64,000 nt of DNA from Sphingomonas leidyi (GCF_011761945.1 NZ_JAASQV010000001.1:1984001-2048000); one strand, 5' to 3'; counted from the first letter of the stretch, positions 52,670 through 61,676 are shown. The notes: a model not told the origin generated them from the letters alone. Numbers and translations are program-made.

Positions 52670-54442
52670 ATGGAAGTTCCGGAGATGCACGAAGGCCGGC
52701 GCACGACGCGGCGGGAGATGCTGCTCGCGGCGGGGGCGACCTGCCTGGTCGCCGCCGCGCCGCAGACCGTTCCGGCGACCGACGCGGACGGGGTGCCCGA
52801 CGTCGCGGGCAAGGACCGGCGCTGGGATGCGGATATCGGCATGCTCGGCGAAAAGTCGGGCGGCCAGGGCTATTCCACACGGCTGCCGCGCGGCACCTGG
52901 GTGCACGCCTCGCGCTCCAATCTCGATTATGCGCAGCGCCTGCTCGATACCGGATCGGCCGCTGGGCTCGCCCGGGCCGAACTGGTGATCGGCAAGGTGA
53001 TCGCCCTGCAGGACATCGATCCGGCGAGCCCCACCTATGGCATCTGGTCCTATTATCGGGAGGAAACGCTCGCCCAGATGGATCCGCCCGACTGGAACTG
53101 GGCGGACTTCAACGGTGCGCGGCTGACCGCGATGATCGGCCGGCACGGCGACCGGCTGAACCCTGCCCTCGCCGCGGACATGCGCAAGGCGATCGGCCGC
53201 GCCGGCGAGGCGATCATGCGCCGCGATGTCGGCCCCGCCTATACCAACATCTCGGTGATGGGCGCGCGGGTGACGCTGGCGGCGGGCGAGCTGATGCGGG
53301 ACCCGAAGCTGCTCGCCTATGGCCGCAAGCGGCTGCTCGGCCTGCTCGACTACACGCGCGAGCAAGGTTCGTTCAACGAGTATAACAGCCCGACCTACAC
53401 CATCGTCGCGCTCGAGGAGATCGAGGCGATCCTCTCCTTCGTGCACGACGCGCAGGCGCGTGCCGCCGCGGCCGAGCTGCACCGCATCACCTGGGAGATG
53501 ATCGCCAGCCATTGGCATCCCGGCACCAACCAATGGGCCGGCCCGCATTCGCGCGCCTATTATGACCGCACGCCCAATCCCACGCTGGACGGGCTCTCGG
53601 CCAGGCTCGGCCGCCCCCTGCGCCCCGGCGTGGCGGTGCCGCCGCGCGAAGTGCCGATGCTGCCCTGCCCGCCCGCGCTGGCGCCGCGCTTCGCGGCCCT
53701 GCCCGAGCGCGAGACAGAGGTGCGCCAGCGCTTCATCCGGGCGGCGGACGATGCCCAATCGGTCCGCGGCACGACCTGGCTGGACGATGCCGCCTGCCTG
53801 GGCTCGGCCAATGCCGAAAGCTTCTGGACGCAGCGCCACCCGCTTATCGCCTTCTGGCGCACCGCGCGGCGCGGACCGACCCCGGTGTTCCGGGTGCGCT
53901 GCGAGAAGGATGGGCGCGATTTCGCCTCGTTCGGCATGGTCGCGGCGCAGCGCGCACAGCGCGTGCTGATGTCGGCGCATCCGATCGCCAATTCGGGCGA
54001 CTGGCACATCACGCTCGATCGCGCCGCCAGCTTTCCCGGGCAGGAACTGCAGCTGCGCTTCGTCCTGGACGGCCCCGGCGCCACGGCCCGCGCGCTCGAC
54101 GAATATAGGGTCGAACTGGTCGCCGGCGAATGGAAAGCCGTGGTCCATATGGGCCCGGCGATCTGGAACAACGGCGCCGGGGCCCAGGGCCGCTGGGCGA
54201 TCGAGAAGCGCGAGGGCGCGGCGCATGTCGCCTATGTCGTGCCGCTGGGCGGCAGCATCGCACCGACTGCGCTCGGCCGCACCTCGATCCCCGCCGCGAT
54301 CGAGATCCTTCCCGTCGCGGCCAGGCCGAGCAAGGACCGGATCGAGGTGACGCCACATGCCGGCAGCCGCATGCTGCGCTGGAACGGCATCGAGCTGGTC
54401 GCGCCGGTCGGCCCGCCCCCGCCGATCGCGCGGATATCGTGA
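52670..54442 (+). CDS. Twin-arginine exported protein of unrecognised family, candidate polysaccharide lyase/hydrolase
   Basis: The 590-residue protein carries a twin-arginine signal (RRTTRREMLLAAGATCLVAAA). The middle (about 60-330) is helix-rich with regular spacing, as in alpha/alpha-toroid lyases and hydrolases. Marked residues are YTNI (191-194), FNEYNSPTY (235-243) and a WHPGTNQWAGPHSRAYYDR segment near 285-305. The C-terminal 250 residues are beta-rich (jelly-roll-like). The 631-residue protein at 59.7 kb shares the YTNI, SPTY and W-PG...SR/AR-Y pattern, so the two are distant paralogs. I cannot name a CAZy family. Neighbours (TonB receptor, GH105, GPH transporter) point to a uronic-acid glycan. 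Start ATG 52670 is chosen for its GGGAG site; 52685 is possible. Its stop overlaps the kinase start (GTGA). Confidence 0.72.
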   Translation: MEVPEMHEGRRTTRREMLLAAGATCLVAAAPQTVPATDADGVPDVAGKDRRWDADIGMLGEKSGGQGYSTRLPRGTWVHASRSNLDYAQRLLDTGSAAGLARAELVIGKVIALQDIDPASPTYGIWSYYREETLAQMDPPDWNWADFNGARLTAMIGRHGDRLNPALAADMRKAIGRAGEAIMRRDVGPAYTNISVMGARVTLAAGELMRDPKLLAYGRKRLLGLLDYTREQGSFNEYNSPTYTIVALEEIEAILSFVHDAQARAAAAELHRITWEMIASHWHPGTNQWAGPHSRAYYDRTPNPTLDGLSARLGRPLRPGVAVPPREVPMLPCPPALAPRFAALPERETEVRQRFIRAADDAQSVRGTTWLDDAACLGSANAESFWTQRHPLIAFWRTARRGPTPVFRVRCEKDGRDFASFGMVAAQRAQRVLMSAHPIANSGDWHITLDRAASFPGQELQLRFVLDGPGATARALDEYRVELVAGEWKAVVHMGPAIWNNGAGAQGRWAIEKREGAAHVAYVVPLGGSIAPTALGRTSIPAAIEILPVAARPSKDRIEVTPHAGSRMLRWNGIELVAPVGPPPPIARIS

Positions 54443-55329
54443 GCCTGCCGGCACCGCGCTTCGCCGGGATCGATGCCGGCGGCACGAGTTTCAAGCTGGC
54501 GGTGGCGAGCGACCTCGACACCATCCATGCCGAGACTCGCATCCCGACCACAACGCCCGAGGAGACGCTCGACCGTGTCGGCCGCTGGCTGGCCGAGCAG
54601 GGTCCGCTCGCGGGCATGGGCCTGGGCGCGTTCGGGCCGGTGGGCATCGCGCCGGGGACAAATCACGGCCGGCTGTTCGTCACGCCCAAGCCCGGCTGGA
54701 GCGGGATCGACCTGCTCGGCCCACTCGCCCGCCATGTCGATGCGCCGATCGCCCTCGATACCGACGTCAACGCCGCCGCGCTCGCCGAGCAGCGCCTGGG
54801 CGCGGGTCGGGGCGTCGAGAGCTTCGCCTATGTCACGATCGGCACTGGCGTGGGGCTGGGCCTGGTGATCGGCGGACGGACGGCCCGCAGCCGCCTGCAT
54901 CCCGAGGCAGGGCATATCTTCGTGCCGCATCATGCCGGGCGCGGCGATTTTCCGGGCGTCTGCGCGCTGCACGGCGACTGTGTCGAGGGCATGGCCTGCA
55001 GCGCCGCGATCGAGGGGCGCTGGGGTGCCAGCCCCGACAACCTGGCCGATGGGCATCCCGCCTGGGAGATGCTCGGCCATTATCTCGGCCATCTCGCCCT
55101 GAATGCCGTGATGGTCGCGGGGGCCGACCGGGTCATCCTGGGCGGCGGGATCGGCACCCGCCCGATCCTTGCGATGCGGGTCACCCGCACGCTCGACCGG
55201 CTGATCGGCGGCTATGGCGCGATCACCGAGGCGCGGGGCGGCGTGGAGGCGATGGTGCGCACCGCCGCGCTCGGCCCGCGCGCCGGCATGCTCGGCGCGC
55301 TGCTGCTGGCGATGGACGCGGCGGCCTAG
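54439..55329 (+). CDS. ROK-family sugar kinase (fructokinase-like)
   Basis: The 296-residue cytoplasmic kinase has the ATP motif FAGIDAGGTSFKLAVA, the DTDVNAAALAE catalytic Asp region, VTIGTGVGLGLVI, and the ROK zinc site in HHAGRGDFPGVCALHGDCVEG (one His and three Cys; key parts HH..C.LHGDC). The CALHGDC form is typical of the fructokinase/mannokinase branch. It starts at a GTG that overlaps the upstream stop (GTGA), and ends in a CTAG shared with the opposite-strand transporter stop. It probably phosphorylates a neutral hexose released from the same glycan. Confidence 0.88.
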   Translation: MSLPAPRFAGIDAGGTSFKLAVASDLDTIHAETRIPTTTPEETLDRVGRWLAEQGPLAGMGLGAFGPVGIAPGTNHGRLFVTPKPGWSGIDLLGPLARHVDAPIALDTDVNAAALAEQRLGAGRGVESFAYVTIGTGVGLGLVIGGRTARSRLHPEAGHIFVPHHAGRGDFPGVCALHGDCVEGMACSAAIEGRWGASPDNLADGHPAWEMLGHYLGHLALNAVMVAGADRVILGGGIGTRPILAMRVTRTLDRLIGGYGAITEARGGVEAMVRTAALGPRAGMLGALLLAMDAAA

Positions 55330-56864
55330 ACCGCCGCCGCGGTACCTTCCCGATAGACCGGCGCCGCGCCGGGCACCTCGAGCTGGCCAGCCCAGAGCTT
55401 CGCCGGCGGCTGGCCGGTGAGATCGCCGACGACCGCCGCGGCCTCGCCCTTGGGCGGCGTACGATCGCCCGCACGGAAGCGCGCAATCTCCGCCATCAGC
55501 ATCGAATGGGTATGCTCGTTGAGCCGGAACCGCCGGGCGATGGGGATGCCGAGCGCCAGCGCCAGCAGCGGGCAGAGCGTGAGCGCGCCCAGGATCGCGA
55601 GCTGCGCACCGTGCGGCTGGCTCGCCGCCAGCGGCCGGAACCCGCCCGCTTCGAGCAGCAGCCCGACCAGCATCACCGCGAAGGCGCCCACGGCCTTGCG
55701 CACCATCGTCATCACCCCGGCGAAGATGCCCTCGCGGCGCTGGGTGCTGACGATCTCGTCGACATCGGCGACATAGTTGTAGGTGTTCCAGGGAATGTAG
55801 ACGAGGCCGCCGCGGCCGATCCCCGCGCACATCGCGACGGGATAGATCCACCAGAGCGGCGCCGGAAACCCGGGCAGCGCCAGTGCCGCCATCAGCAGGA
55901 TGCCGATGGCGGAGAAGGCGGCGGCGAGCTGGAACGCCGGCCCCGGATGGAGCCGCACCGTCAGATGGACGAAGGTCGCCGCGGACACGAACTGAGTCGC
56001 GGTCATCACGCCGAGCACGGTCGAGGCGGTGGCGACGTTCGCGCCGAGCACGAAGACCACATAATAGCTGAGCACCGCGATCAGCACGTCATTGGCGGTG
56101 AAGCCGCTGAGATACATGCCGAGGTGCAGGCGGAAGGCGCGGATGCGCAGCGTCAGCGCGATGTTGCGGAAGATCTGCATCGGCCCGAACGGCGCCGGCG
56201 CGGGCACCAGCGCGTCCTCGGGCCGGCGCTCGCGCTCCCAGGTGAACAGATAGGTGGTCAGGATCGCGCCGATGAAGATCAGCGTGAAGATGCCGCCCAT
56301 CAGCAGGAAGGTGTCCGCCGTGGCGTCCCTGGTGCCGCCGGTGATGAAGCGCGGCAGCACGCTCGCCAGGAACACCGCCGCCTGCCCGGTGAGGATGCGC
56401 GCGCCGGCAAAGCGTGCGCGGGTGCGATAATCGTCGGACATCTCGGCGGCGAGCGTCTCATACGGGATCAGCACCGCCGCATAGACGATCTCGAAGAACA
56501 CATAGGTGGCGAGGTAATAGAGATAGGTCTGGCCGCTCACCCACATCAGCGCGAAGCTGGGCATCAGCGGCAGCGAGAAGAGCAGGAACATCCGGCGCCG
56601 GCCGAAACGCCTGGCCAGCCGGCTATTGCCGATCGTGTCCGAGACATGGCCGATGAACGTGCCGCCCACCGCATCGAGGATACGGGCGATCGCGAAGATC
56701 GAAGTCGCCTCGACCGCGCTCAGCCCGCAGAAGCTGGTGTAGAAGAACAGGATCCAGCCGCCGATGACCGCCATCGCGCCGCTGCCGAACAGATCGGTGA
56801 TGCCATAGGCGAGATAGGTATGGGGGCGGACCTGGCGCGGGGCACGGACGGCCGGCGCGCTCAT
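55326..56864 (-). CDS. GPH/MFS-type glycoside-cation symporter
   Basis: The 512-residue inner-membrane protein has about twelve hydrophobic segments and the GPH features YGITDLFGSGAMAVIGGWIL, FAIARILDAVGGTFIGHVSD and RFGRRRMFLLF (each quoted as core). A long C-terminal cytoplasmic tail of about 50 residues lacks an EIIA domain. GPH symporters carry glucuronides, melibiose and uronic-acid oligosaccharides. It is co-translated with GH105 (ATGA overlap at its start) and probably delivers unsaturated oligosaccharides to that cytoplasmic enzyme. Confidence 0.87.
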   Translation of the reverse strand: MSAPAVRAPRQVRPHTYLAYGITDLFGSGAMAVIGGWILFFYTSFCGLSAVEATSIFAIARILDAVGGTFIGHVSDTIGNSRLARRFGRRRMFLLFSLPLMPSFALMWVSGQTYLYYLATYVFFEIVYAAVLIPYETLAAEMSDDYRTRARFAGARILTGQAAVFLASVLPRFITGGTRDATADTFLLMGGIFTLIFIGAILTTYLFTWERERRPEDALVPAPAPFGPMQIFRNIALTLRIRAFRLHLGMYLSGFTANDVLIAVLSYYVVFVLGANVATASTVLGVMTATQFVSAATFVHLTVRLHPGPAFQLAAAFSAIGILLMAALALPGFPAPLWWIYPVAMCAGIGRGGLVYIPWNTYNYVADVDEIVSTQRREGIFAGVMTMVRKAVGAFAVMLVGLLLEAGGFRPLAASQPHGAQLAILGALTLCPLLALALGIPIARRFRLNEHTHSMLMAEIARFRAGDRTPPKGEAAAVVGDLTGQPPAKLWAGQLEVPGAAPVYREGTAAAV

Positions 56865-58018
56865 CGATGCAGCCTCCGCACTTCGTCGAGCGCTAGGATC
56901 GCCATCGCCTGGCCATAGGGCATGGTGGTGATCGGGACCCGCTTATATTCCTCCACGGTCGCGAAGATCGGCGTGCCGAACGAGACCTGGGTGAGTTCGC
57001 CCTGTTCGTCGACATGGGCGATCACCGCCTCGGCCGCGCGCAAGCCCGTCGCGAGATAGTCGGCGGGCAACAGGCCGAGCCGCACTGCCTTGAGCACGCC
57101 ATAGGCGATGCCGGCAGTCGCCGATGCCTCGCCATAGGATTCGGGATCGTCGAGGATCGTCGGCCACAGACCGTCGGCGCGCTGGCAGGCCCGCAGCGCC
57201 GCGACCTGCGCCTCGAGCGTGGCGAGCAGGAAGGCGCGCAGCCCGTCGCCTTCGGGCAGGTCGAGCAGCTCGACAAAGTCCGGGATCGCCATGGTGATCC
57301 AGCTGTTGCCCCGCGCCCAGAGCGCGGCGGACAGGTGGTTGCGCCCGTCAAAGGTCCAGCCATGGAACCACAGCCCGGTCGCCCGGTCGGCGAGATATTT
57401 CACGTGCAGCATGAACTGCCGCTTCGCTTCCTCGACATAGGCTGGGCGGCCGAGCAGCAGGCCGATCTTGGCGAGCGGCATCACCGTCATCATCAGCGTG
57501 TCGTCCCAGAGCTGCTGATCGTTGGCGAGGTCGATGACGACGTGCTGGAAACCGCCTTCGTCGGTGCGCGGCAGCGCGTGCATCGCCCATTCGGCCCATT
57601 CGGCGAGCAGCGGATGCCAGCTGTCGTCCGCGCTCCACTCGGCAAGGCAGGCAAGCGCGAGCATCGGCGCCATGGTATTGATCGTCTTGGTGACCGCCGG
57701 CTCGTCGAAGCGGCGGCGGAACCAGTGCTCGACATGGCCGCGCACCAGCGGATCGCGGCCGCGCTCGTACATGCGCGCCAGGCCGTACAGCCCCACGCCC
57801 TGGGTCCAGTCCCAATTGTGCCAGCTCTTGATGTCGTAGCGCCGGCCCTCGATCACGCTGACCAGGAATTCGCCGCCGGCATCCTCGATGCCGACCAGGC
57901 TGCGCACCAGCGCCGCCATCAGCGAATCGATCTCCGCGACGCCATGCCGCGCACGGAAGCGCTCCGTCCCGTCGGTCTGTGCGAGAGCGCCCTGTCCGTC
58001 CTGCATCCCGTCCTCCAT
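56861..58018 (-). CDS. GH105 unsaturated rhamnogalacturonyl/glucuronyl hydrolase
   Basis: The 385-residue protein has no signal and is cytoplasmic. The alpha/alpha-barrel contains NWDWTQGVGLYGL, the catalytic Asp173 in LWDDTLMMT, GWTFDGRNHLSAALWARGNSW and the GLWPTILDDPESYGEASATAG segment typical of GH105 (YteR-like). These enzymes hydrate the 4,5-unsaturated uronic acid left by polysaccharide lyases. So a lyase acting on the same glycan should exist, and none of a known family is visible here. A shared regulatory site lies 48 bases upstream. Confidence 0.9.
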   Translation of the reverse strand: MEDGMQDGQGALAQTDGTERFRARHGVAEIDSLMAALVRSLVGIEDAGGEFLVSVIEGRRYDIKSWHNWDWTQGVGLYGLARMYERGRDPLVRGHVEHWFRRRFDEPAVTKTINTMAPMLALACLAEWSADDSWHPLLAEWAEWAMHALPRTDEGGFQHVVIDLANDQQLWDDTLMMTVMPLAKIGLLLGRPAYVEEAKRQFMLHVKYLADRATGLWFHGWTFDGRNHLSAALWARGNSWITMAIPDFVELLDLPEGDGLRAFLLATLEAQVAALRACQRADGLWPTILDDPESYGEASATAGIAYGVLKAVRLGLLPADYLATGLRAAEAVIAHVDEQGELTQVSFGTPIFATVEEYKRVPITTMPYGQAMAILALDEVRRLHR

Positions 58019-58065
58019 TTTCGGCGGACCTAGACCCGATCGCGGTCGCTGTCCATGAACTTATA

Positions 58066-58082
58066 ATGTCATCATACCATTT
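58066..58082. promoter_or_regulatory. Shared 17-base site, copy 2 (GH105 / GntR)
   Basis: The sequence ATGTCATCATACCATTT, identical over 17 bases to the copy at 52575-52591, lies between the divergent GH105 and first GntR genes. It is a probable operator controlling the transporter-hydrolase pair and the regulator itself. Confidence 0.65.
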
Positions 58083-58141
58083 ATCGGTGCACCGGGGGAT
58101 GGTTGCGCGGGACGTGGCAACCGCGTTACTGGTCTGACCAT

Positions 58142-58879
58142 ATGGCGATAATCAAAATGCCCGAGCGCCGTTCGATGGCGGCAGACCTGGTCGACCAGCT
58201 GCGCGAGAAGATCCGCAGCGGCGAGCTGTCGCCCGGCGACAAGCTGCCGACCGAACGCGCCCTGGTGGAGGACCTCGGCATCAGCCGCACGGTGGTTCGC
58301 GAGGCAGTCGCGCGCCTCTCGGCCGAAGGCTGGGTGGAAGCGCGCCAGGGATCCGGCGTATTCATCAAGGAGCCGCCCCAGGCCTTCCAGATCGACCCCA
58401 ACGAGCTGGCCGATCTGCACGACGTGCTGCAGCTCCTCGAACTGCGCCTGGCGGTGGAAACCGAGATGGCCGGGCTGGCCGCCGAGCGGCGCACCGATGC
58501 CGACATCGCCGAGCTGGAGAAATGGCTCGAGATATTGCGCGATGCCAGCACGTCGGAGGATGGCGGCGTGAAGGCGGATGCCGCGCTGCATGCGAGCATC
58601 GCCCGCGCCACGGGCAACCAGTATTTCGTGCGCTTCGTCGAGTTCCTCGGCTCCAAGCTGGTGCCGCGGCGCGATGCCGCCATGGTGAAGCGCACCGAGG
58701 AGAAGCAGCGCCGCTACCTCGACACGATCCAGGAAGAACATGCCGCGATCGTCGACGCGATCCGTGACGGCGATGCCCGGGCGGCACGCAGCGCCGCGCG
58801 CCGGCATCTCGAGCGCAGCCTGAAGCGTGCCCGGCGCATCGCGGACACGGTGGCGGACCTGCCCGCCCTCGCCAGCTAG
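58142..58879 (+). CDS. FadR-type GntR regulator 1
   Basis: The 245-residue protein has the GntR helix (MAADLVDQLREKIRSGELSPGDKLPTERALVEDLGISRT, key part LPTERALVEDLGISRTVVREAVARL) and a C-terminal FCD domain (LLELRLAVETEMAGLAAERR, LHASIARATGNQYFVRF, EEHAAIVDAIRDGDARAA) whose metal-binding His residues sense organic acids. Start ATG 58142 is preferred to an upstream open frame. It is about half identical by eye to the convergent regulator at 58.9-59.6 kb. FadR-type proteins commonly respond to uronates, which fits this locus. Confidence 0.88.
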   Translation: MAIIKMPERRSMAADLVDQLREKIRSGELSPGDKLPTERALVEDLGISRTVVREAVARLSAEGWVEARQGSGVFIKEPPQAFQIDPNELADLHDVLQLLELRLAVETEMAGLAAERRTDADIAELEKWLEILRDASTSEDGGVKADAALHASIARATGNQYFVRFVEFLGSKLVPRRDAAMVKRTEEKQRRYLDTIQEEHAAIVDAIRDGDARAARSAARRHLERSLKRARRIADTVADLPALAS

Positions 58880-59604
58880 GCGGGATCCGCCGACGCGTCG
58901 CCGCGCGCGAGGAAATCCTCCAGCCGCGCCCGTGCATGCTCCAGATGCCGGCGCACCGCTTCGCGCGCGCCATCGACGTCGCGGCGGGCGATCGCATCGA
59001 CCAGCGCGACATGCTCTTCATGCACCCGGGCAGTATAGGCGCCATCGTCCTCGGCCGACTGCCGGAGCAGCCCGCGCCGCGGCACCAGCCCCATTTCCAG
59101 GAATTCGAGGAACCGGCCGAAATAGCGGTTGCCCGATGCCCGGGCGATGACGCCGTGCAGCGCCTCGTCCGCGGCGCTGCCGTCGCCGGTCGTGGCAACG
59201 TCGAGCGCGATGCGCTGGATCAGCACGCGCATCTCGGCGACATCCGCCTCGCTGCGCCGACGCGCGGCCAGGCCGGCCATCTCGATCTCCACGGCAAGGC
59301 GCAGCTCGAGCAGCCGGCGCACCTCGACCAGATCGTCGAACTCGCCATGCGACACATGAAAGGCCGTAGTGCGCGGTTCGGTGACGAACACGCCCGATCC
59401 CTGGCGCGGCTCCAGCAGCCCCTCCGCAGTGAGCCGGGCGATCGCCTCGCGCACCACGGTGCGGCTGACGCCCGATCCCTCCACCAGCTCGCGCTCGGTG
59501 GGAATGCGATCGCCGGGGGCCAGCGCGCCCGATTCGATCTGGCGGCGCAGATGATCGACCAGCTCGGAGGCGAGCGACCTTTTCGGCCGCATCTTCAATT
59601 CCAT
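58876..59604 (-). CDS. FadR-type GntR regulator 2
   Basis: The 242-residue protein shows the same layout as regulator 1: helix with IPTERELVEGSGVSRTVVREAIARL, FCD domain with LLELRLAVEIEMAGLAARRR, LHGVIARASGNRYFGRF and EEHVALVDAIARRDVDGARE. Start ATG 59604 follows an AAGGGGGAGCGG site; 20 codons more would be open upstream. It converges with regulator 1, the two stops sharing the palindrome CTAG. It is divergent from the 631-residue protein, with a related dyad between them. Confidence 0.88.
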   Translation of the reverse strand: MELKMRPKRSLASELVDHLRRQIESGALAPGDRIPTERELVEGSGVSRTVVREAIARLTAEGLLEPRQGSGVFVTEPRTTAFHVSHGEFDDLVEVRRLLELRLAVEIEMAGLAARRRSEADVAEMRVLIQRIALDVATTGDGSAADEALHGVIARASGNRYFGRFLEFLEMGLVPRRGLLRQSAEDDGAYTARVHEEHVALVDAIARRDVDGAREAVRRHLEHARARLEDFLARGDASADPA

Positions 59605-59673
59605 CCGCTCCCCCTTGTGCCTTGTCGATCCGCGCGGGCTAGCCGAAATATTCATGCTTGTCACTGATTGTTC

Positions 59674-59688
59674 ATGTCATATGATGAC
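59674..59688. promoter_or_regulatory. Third copy of the GTCATCATA element, perfect dyad form
   Basis: The sequence ATGTCATATGATGAC contains the dyad GTCAT-ATG-ATGAC, and on the minus strand reads GTCATCATATGACAT. It shares GTCATCATA with copies 1 and 2. It lies between GntR 2 and the 631-residue protein, 40 bases before the latter's start. Confidence 0.6.
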
Positions 59689-59727
59689 CTGATAAAAAGA
59701 CGCACCACGGACGAGGACTCCTTCCCC

Positions 59728-61623
59728 ATGCGCATGCTGATTGCCGCGACGCTTCTGGCGGGCACCGCCACCACCCTCGCCGCGGCGGGTCTCCCCACGC
59801 AGGAAAAGCCTGCCGCCACCAATCCCTGGGGCGCCGATCCGGCGGCGGGCGGGCGCGAGCTCGACGCGATGTGGCCGCGGATCGCCCAGCCGGACGAGCA
59901 GGTCGGCATCCGCGGGGTCTTCCGCTTCGCGCTGGAAAGCGCCGGCCTGAACTGGCGCCCCGAGCGGATCGCGCCCGCGCTCGATCTCGCGCGGCGCATG
60001 CAGGATCTCGACCCCGCGTCGAAGACCTATGGCAATTTCCGCTGGCGCTACGGCCAGAGCGGCGTGTTCGACATGAACGGCGTCGAGTTCGGCATGTTCC
60101 AGGCCGGCCTCCTGCACCGCCTGTTCCGCGACCGGCTGCCCGCCGATGCCCGGGCGAAGCTCGAGGCACTGATCGATACCGGCATCGCGGGCATGCAGCG
60201 CCATGCCGTGAAGCTCGACTATACCAACATCTACCTGACCCAGGCCGCCAACCTGATCCTGTGCAGCGAAGCCGTGAACCGTCCGGAAATCGCGGCGCAG
60301 GGCTATGCGCGGCTCGACGCCTGGCTGGCCTTCACCGCCGAGCACGGCGTCACGGAGTTCGATTCGCCAACCTATTACGGCATCGACATCGAGGCGCTGG
60401 CCGCGATCGCCCGCCATGCGGCACGCGCGGAGGGGCGCGCCCAGGCCGGCGTGGCGCTGCGCTATTTCTGGGCGGACGTCGCGGCCAATTGGTGGGCGCC
60501 GGGCGACCGGCTTGGCGGTGCCAACGCGCGCAGCTACGACTATCTCTGGGGCCGCGGCTATCTCGAGGCGCAGACCTGGCCCGCCGGCTGGCTGCGCGCC
60601 CGGCCGGAGCTGGAGGGTGCGGGCTGGATCAACGGGCCGCGCGCCAATCTGGTGTCGATGCTCGATGCCGCCGAATGGGGGCCGGACCGAGCACAGGCCG
60701 ATGCGCTGCGCCGGCAGGTTCCACGCATCGTCGTGCAGAAATGGGGTGCCGAGCCCGAACGCGTCGCCATCCAATATATCGGCCGGTCCTTCAGCCTGGG
60801 CTCCGCCGGTGCCGGCCGGGGCGGCGATGATCGGATGCTCGTCGGCAATATCGGCGACACGCCCGACTTCGCGCAGATGATCCTGTTCATGGACGGCCGC
60901 GGCGACCCCTTTGGCCGCAACAAGCAGGCCGAACGCCAGGGCGCAATGAAAGCGCTGCACCTGGTGCCCTTCCTGGCGACGGTCCAGCGCGGCCCGGAGA
61001 TCCTCCAGCTGCTCGCCGCCGGCCCCGGCGTCCGCATGAACAACGGCGATGGGCTCGAGCGCCTGCTCACCCAGTTCACCATCCCCAGCCAGGCGGAGAT
61101 CTGGGTGGACGACAAGCGCGTCCAGGCGGGCACGCCCAAGGTACCGATGCGGATTCCCGCGGGCGCCCTGATCTCGGTCCGCTGGAAGGATGCGGTGATC
61201 GGCGTGCGCATCCTGCTTGCAACCGCCGCCACCCCGGCAGGCGGCGACGCGGCGATCGAACTGGTCCGCGAAAGGCCCGGCGACCCGGCTTCCCGCCTGA
61301 CCATCGTCCATGCCGCCCGGGCGCCAACCGGACCGGGGCTCGCGGCGCTGTGGCTGCGCGGCGCCGAAGGGATCGATACGCAGGCCTTTGCCCGCTGGCG
61401 CAAGGCCTTCGCCGGCGCCGATGCCCGTGCCGAACAGCAGGATGGCATAGTACGTCTCGACGTCGCCGGGACGCAGGGCCGAATGCGGATCGAGGCGGCG
61501 CCCGCCCTTGGGAAGCGCATTCTCGCCGAAGGCGGCGAACCTGCCCCGAAGCTCCTGAGCGTGAACGGCAGGGAGATCGGATACCCGATCCTGGCGCGTG
61601 CCACCCAGAGCGCCGGTCCCTAG
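59728..61623 (+). CDS. Exported protein of unrecognised family, paralog of the 590-residue candidate lyase
   Basis: The 631-residue protein begins MRMLIAATLLAGTATTLAAAG, a signal peptide; a GAGGA site precedes this ATG, and a longer frame upstream is not favoured. The helix-rich part (about 40-330) holds YTNI (165-168), TEFDSPTYYG (209-218) and WWAPGDRLGGANARSYDYLWG (quoted as WWAPGD and NARSYDYLW). The C-terminal 280 residues are beta-rich. The YTNI, SPTY and W-PG...AR-Y pattern matches the 590-residue protein. Function is not recognised; with GH105 in the locus, polysaccharide cleavage by beta-elimination or hydrolysis is the best guess. Conserved Tyr, Asn and Glu/Asp residues could be catalytic. 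Confidence 0.72.
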   Translation: MRMLIAATLLAGTATTLAAAGLPTQEKPAATNPWGADPAAGGRELDAMWPRIAQPDEQVGIRGVFRFALESAGLNWRPERIAPALDLARRMQDLDPASKTYGNFRWRYGQSGVFDMNGVEFGMFQAGLLHRLFRDRLPADARAKLEALIDTGIAGMQRHAVKLDYTNIYLTQAANLILCSEAVNRPEIAAQGYARLDAWLAFTAEHGVTEFDSPTYYGIDIEALAAIARHAARAEGRAQAGVALRYFWADVAANWWAPGDRLGGANARSYDYLWGRGYLEAQTWPAGWLRARPELEGAGWINGPRANLVSMLDAAEWGPDRAQADALRRQVPRIVVQKWGAEPERVAIQYIGRSFSLGSAGAGRGGDDRMLVGNIGDTPDFAQMILFMDGRGDPFGRNKQAERQGAMKALHLVPFLATVQRGPEILQLLAAGPGVRMNNGDGLERLLTQFTIPSQAEIWVDDKRVQAGTPKVPMRIPAGALISVRWKDAVIGVRILLATAATPAGGDAAIELVRERPGDPASRLTIVHAARAPTGPGLAALWLRGAEGIDTQAFARWRKAFAGADARAEQQDGIVRLDVAGTQGRMRIEAAPALGKRILAEGGEPAPKLLSVNGREIGYPILARATQSAGP

Positions 61624-61676
61624 CCCGGATGACCCGATATGATTACGGGACAGCTTCCGGAAGCGCCGATCGGGCA

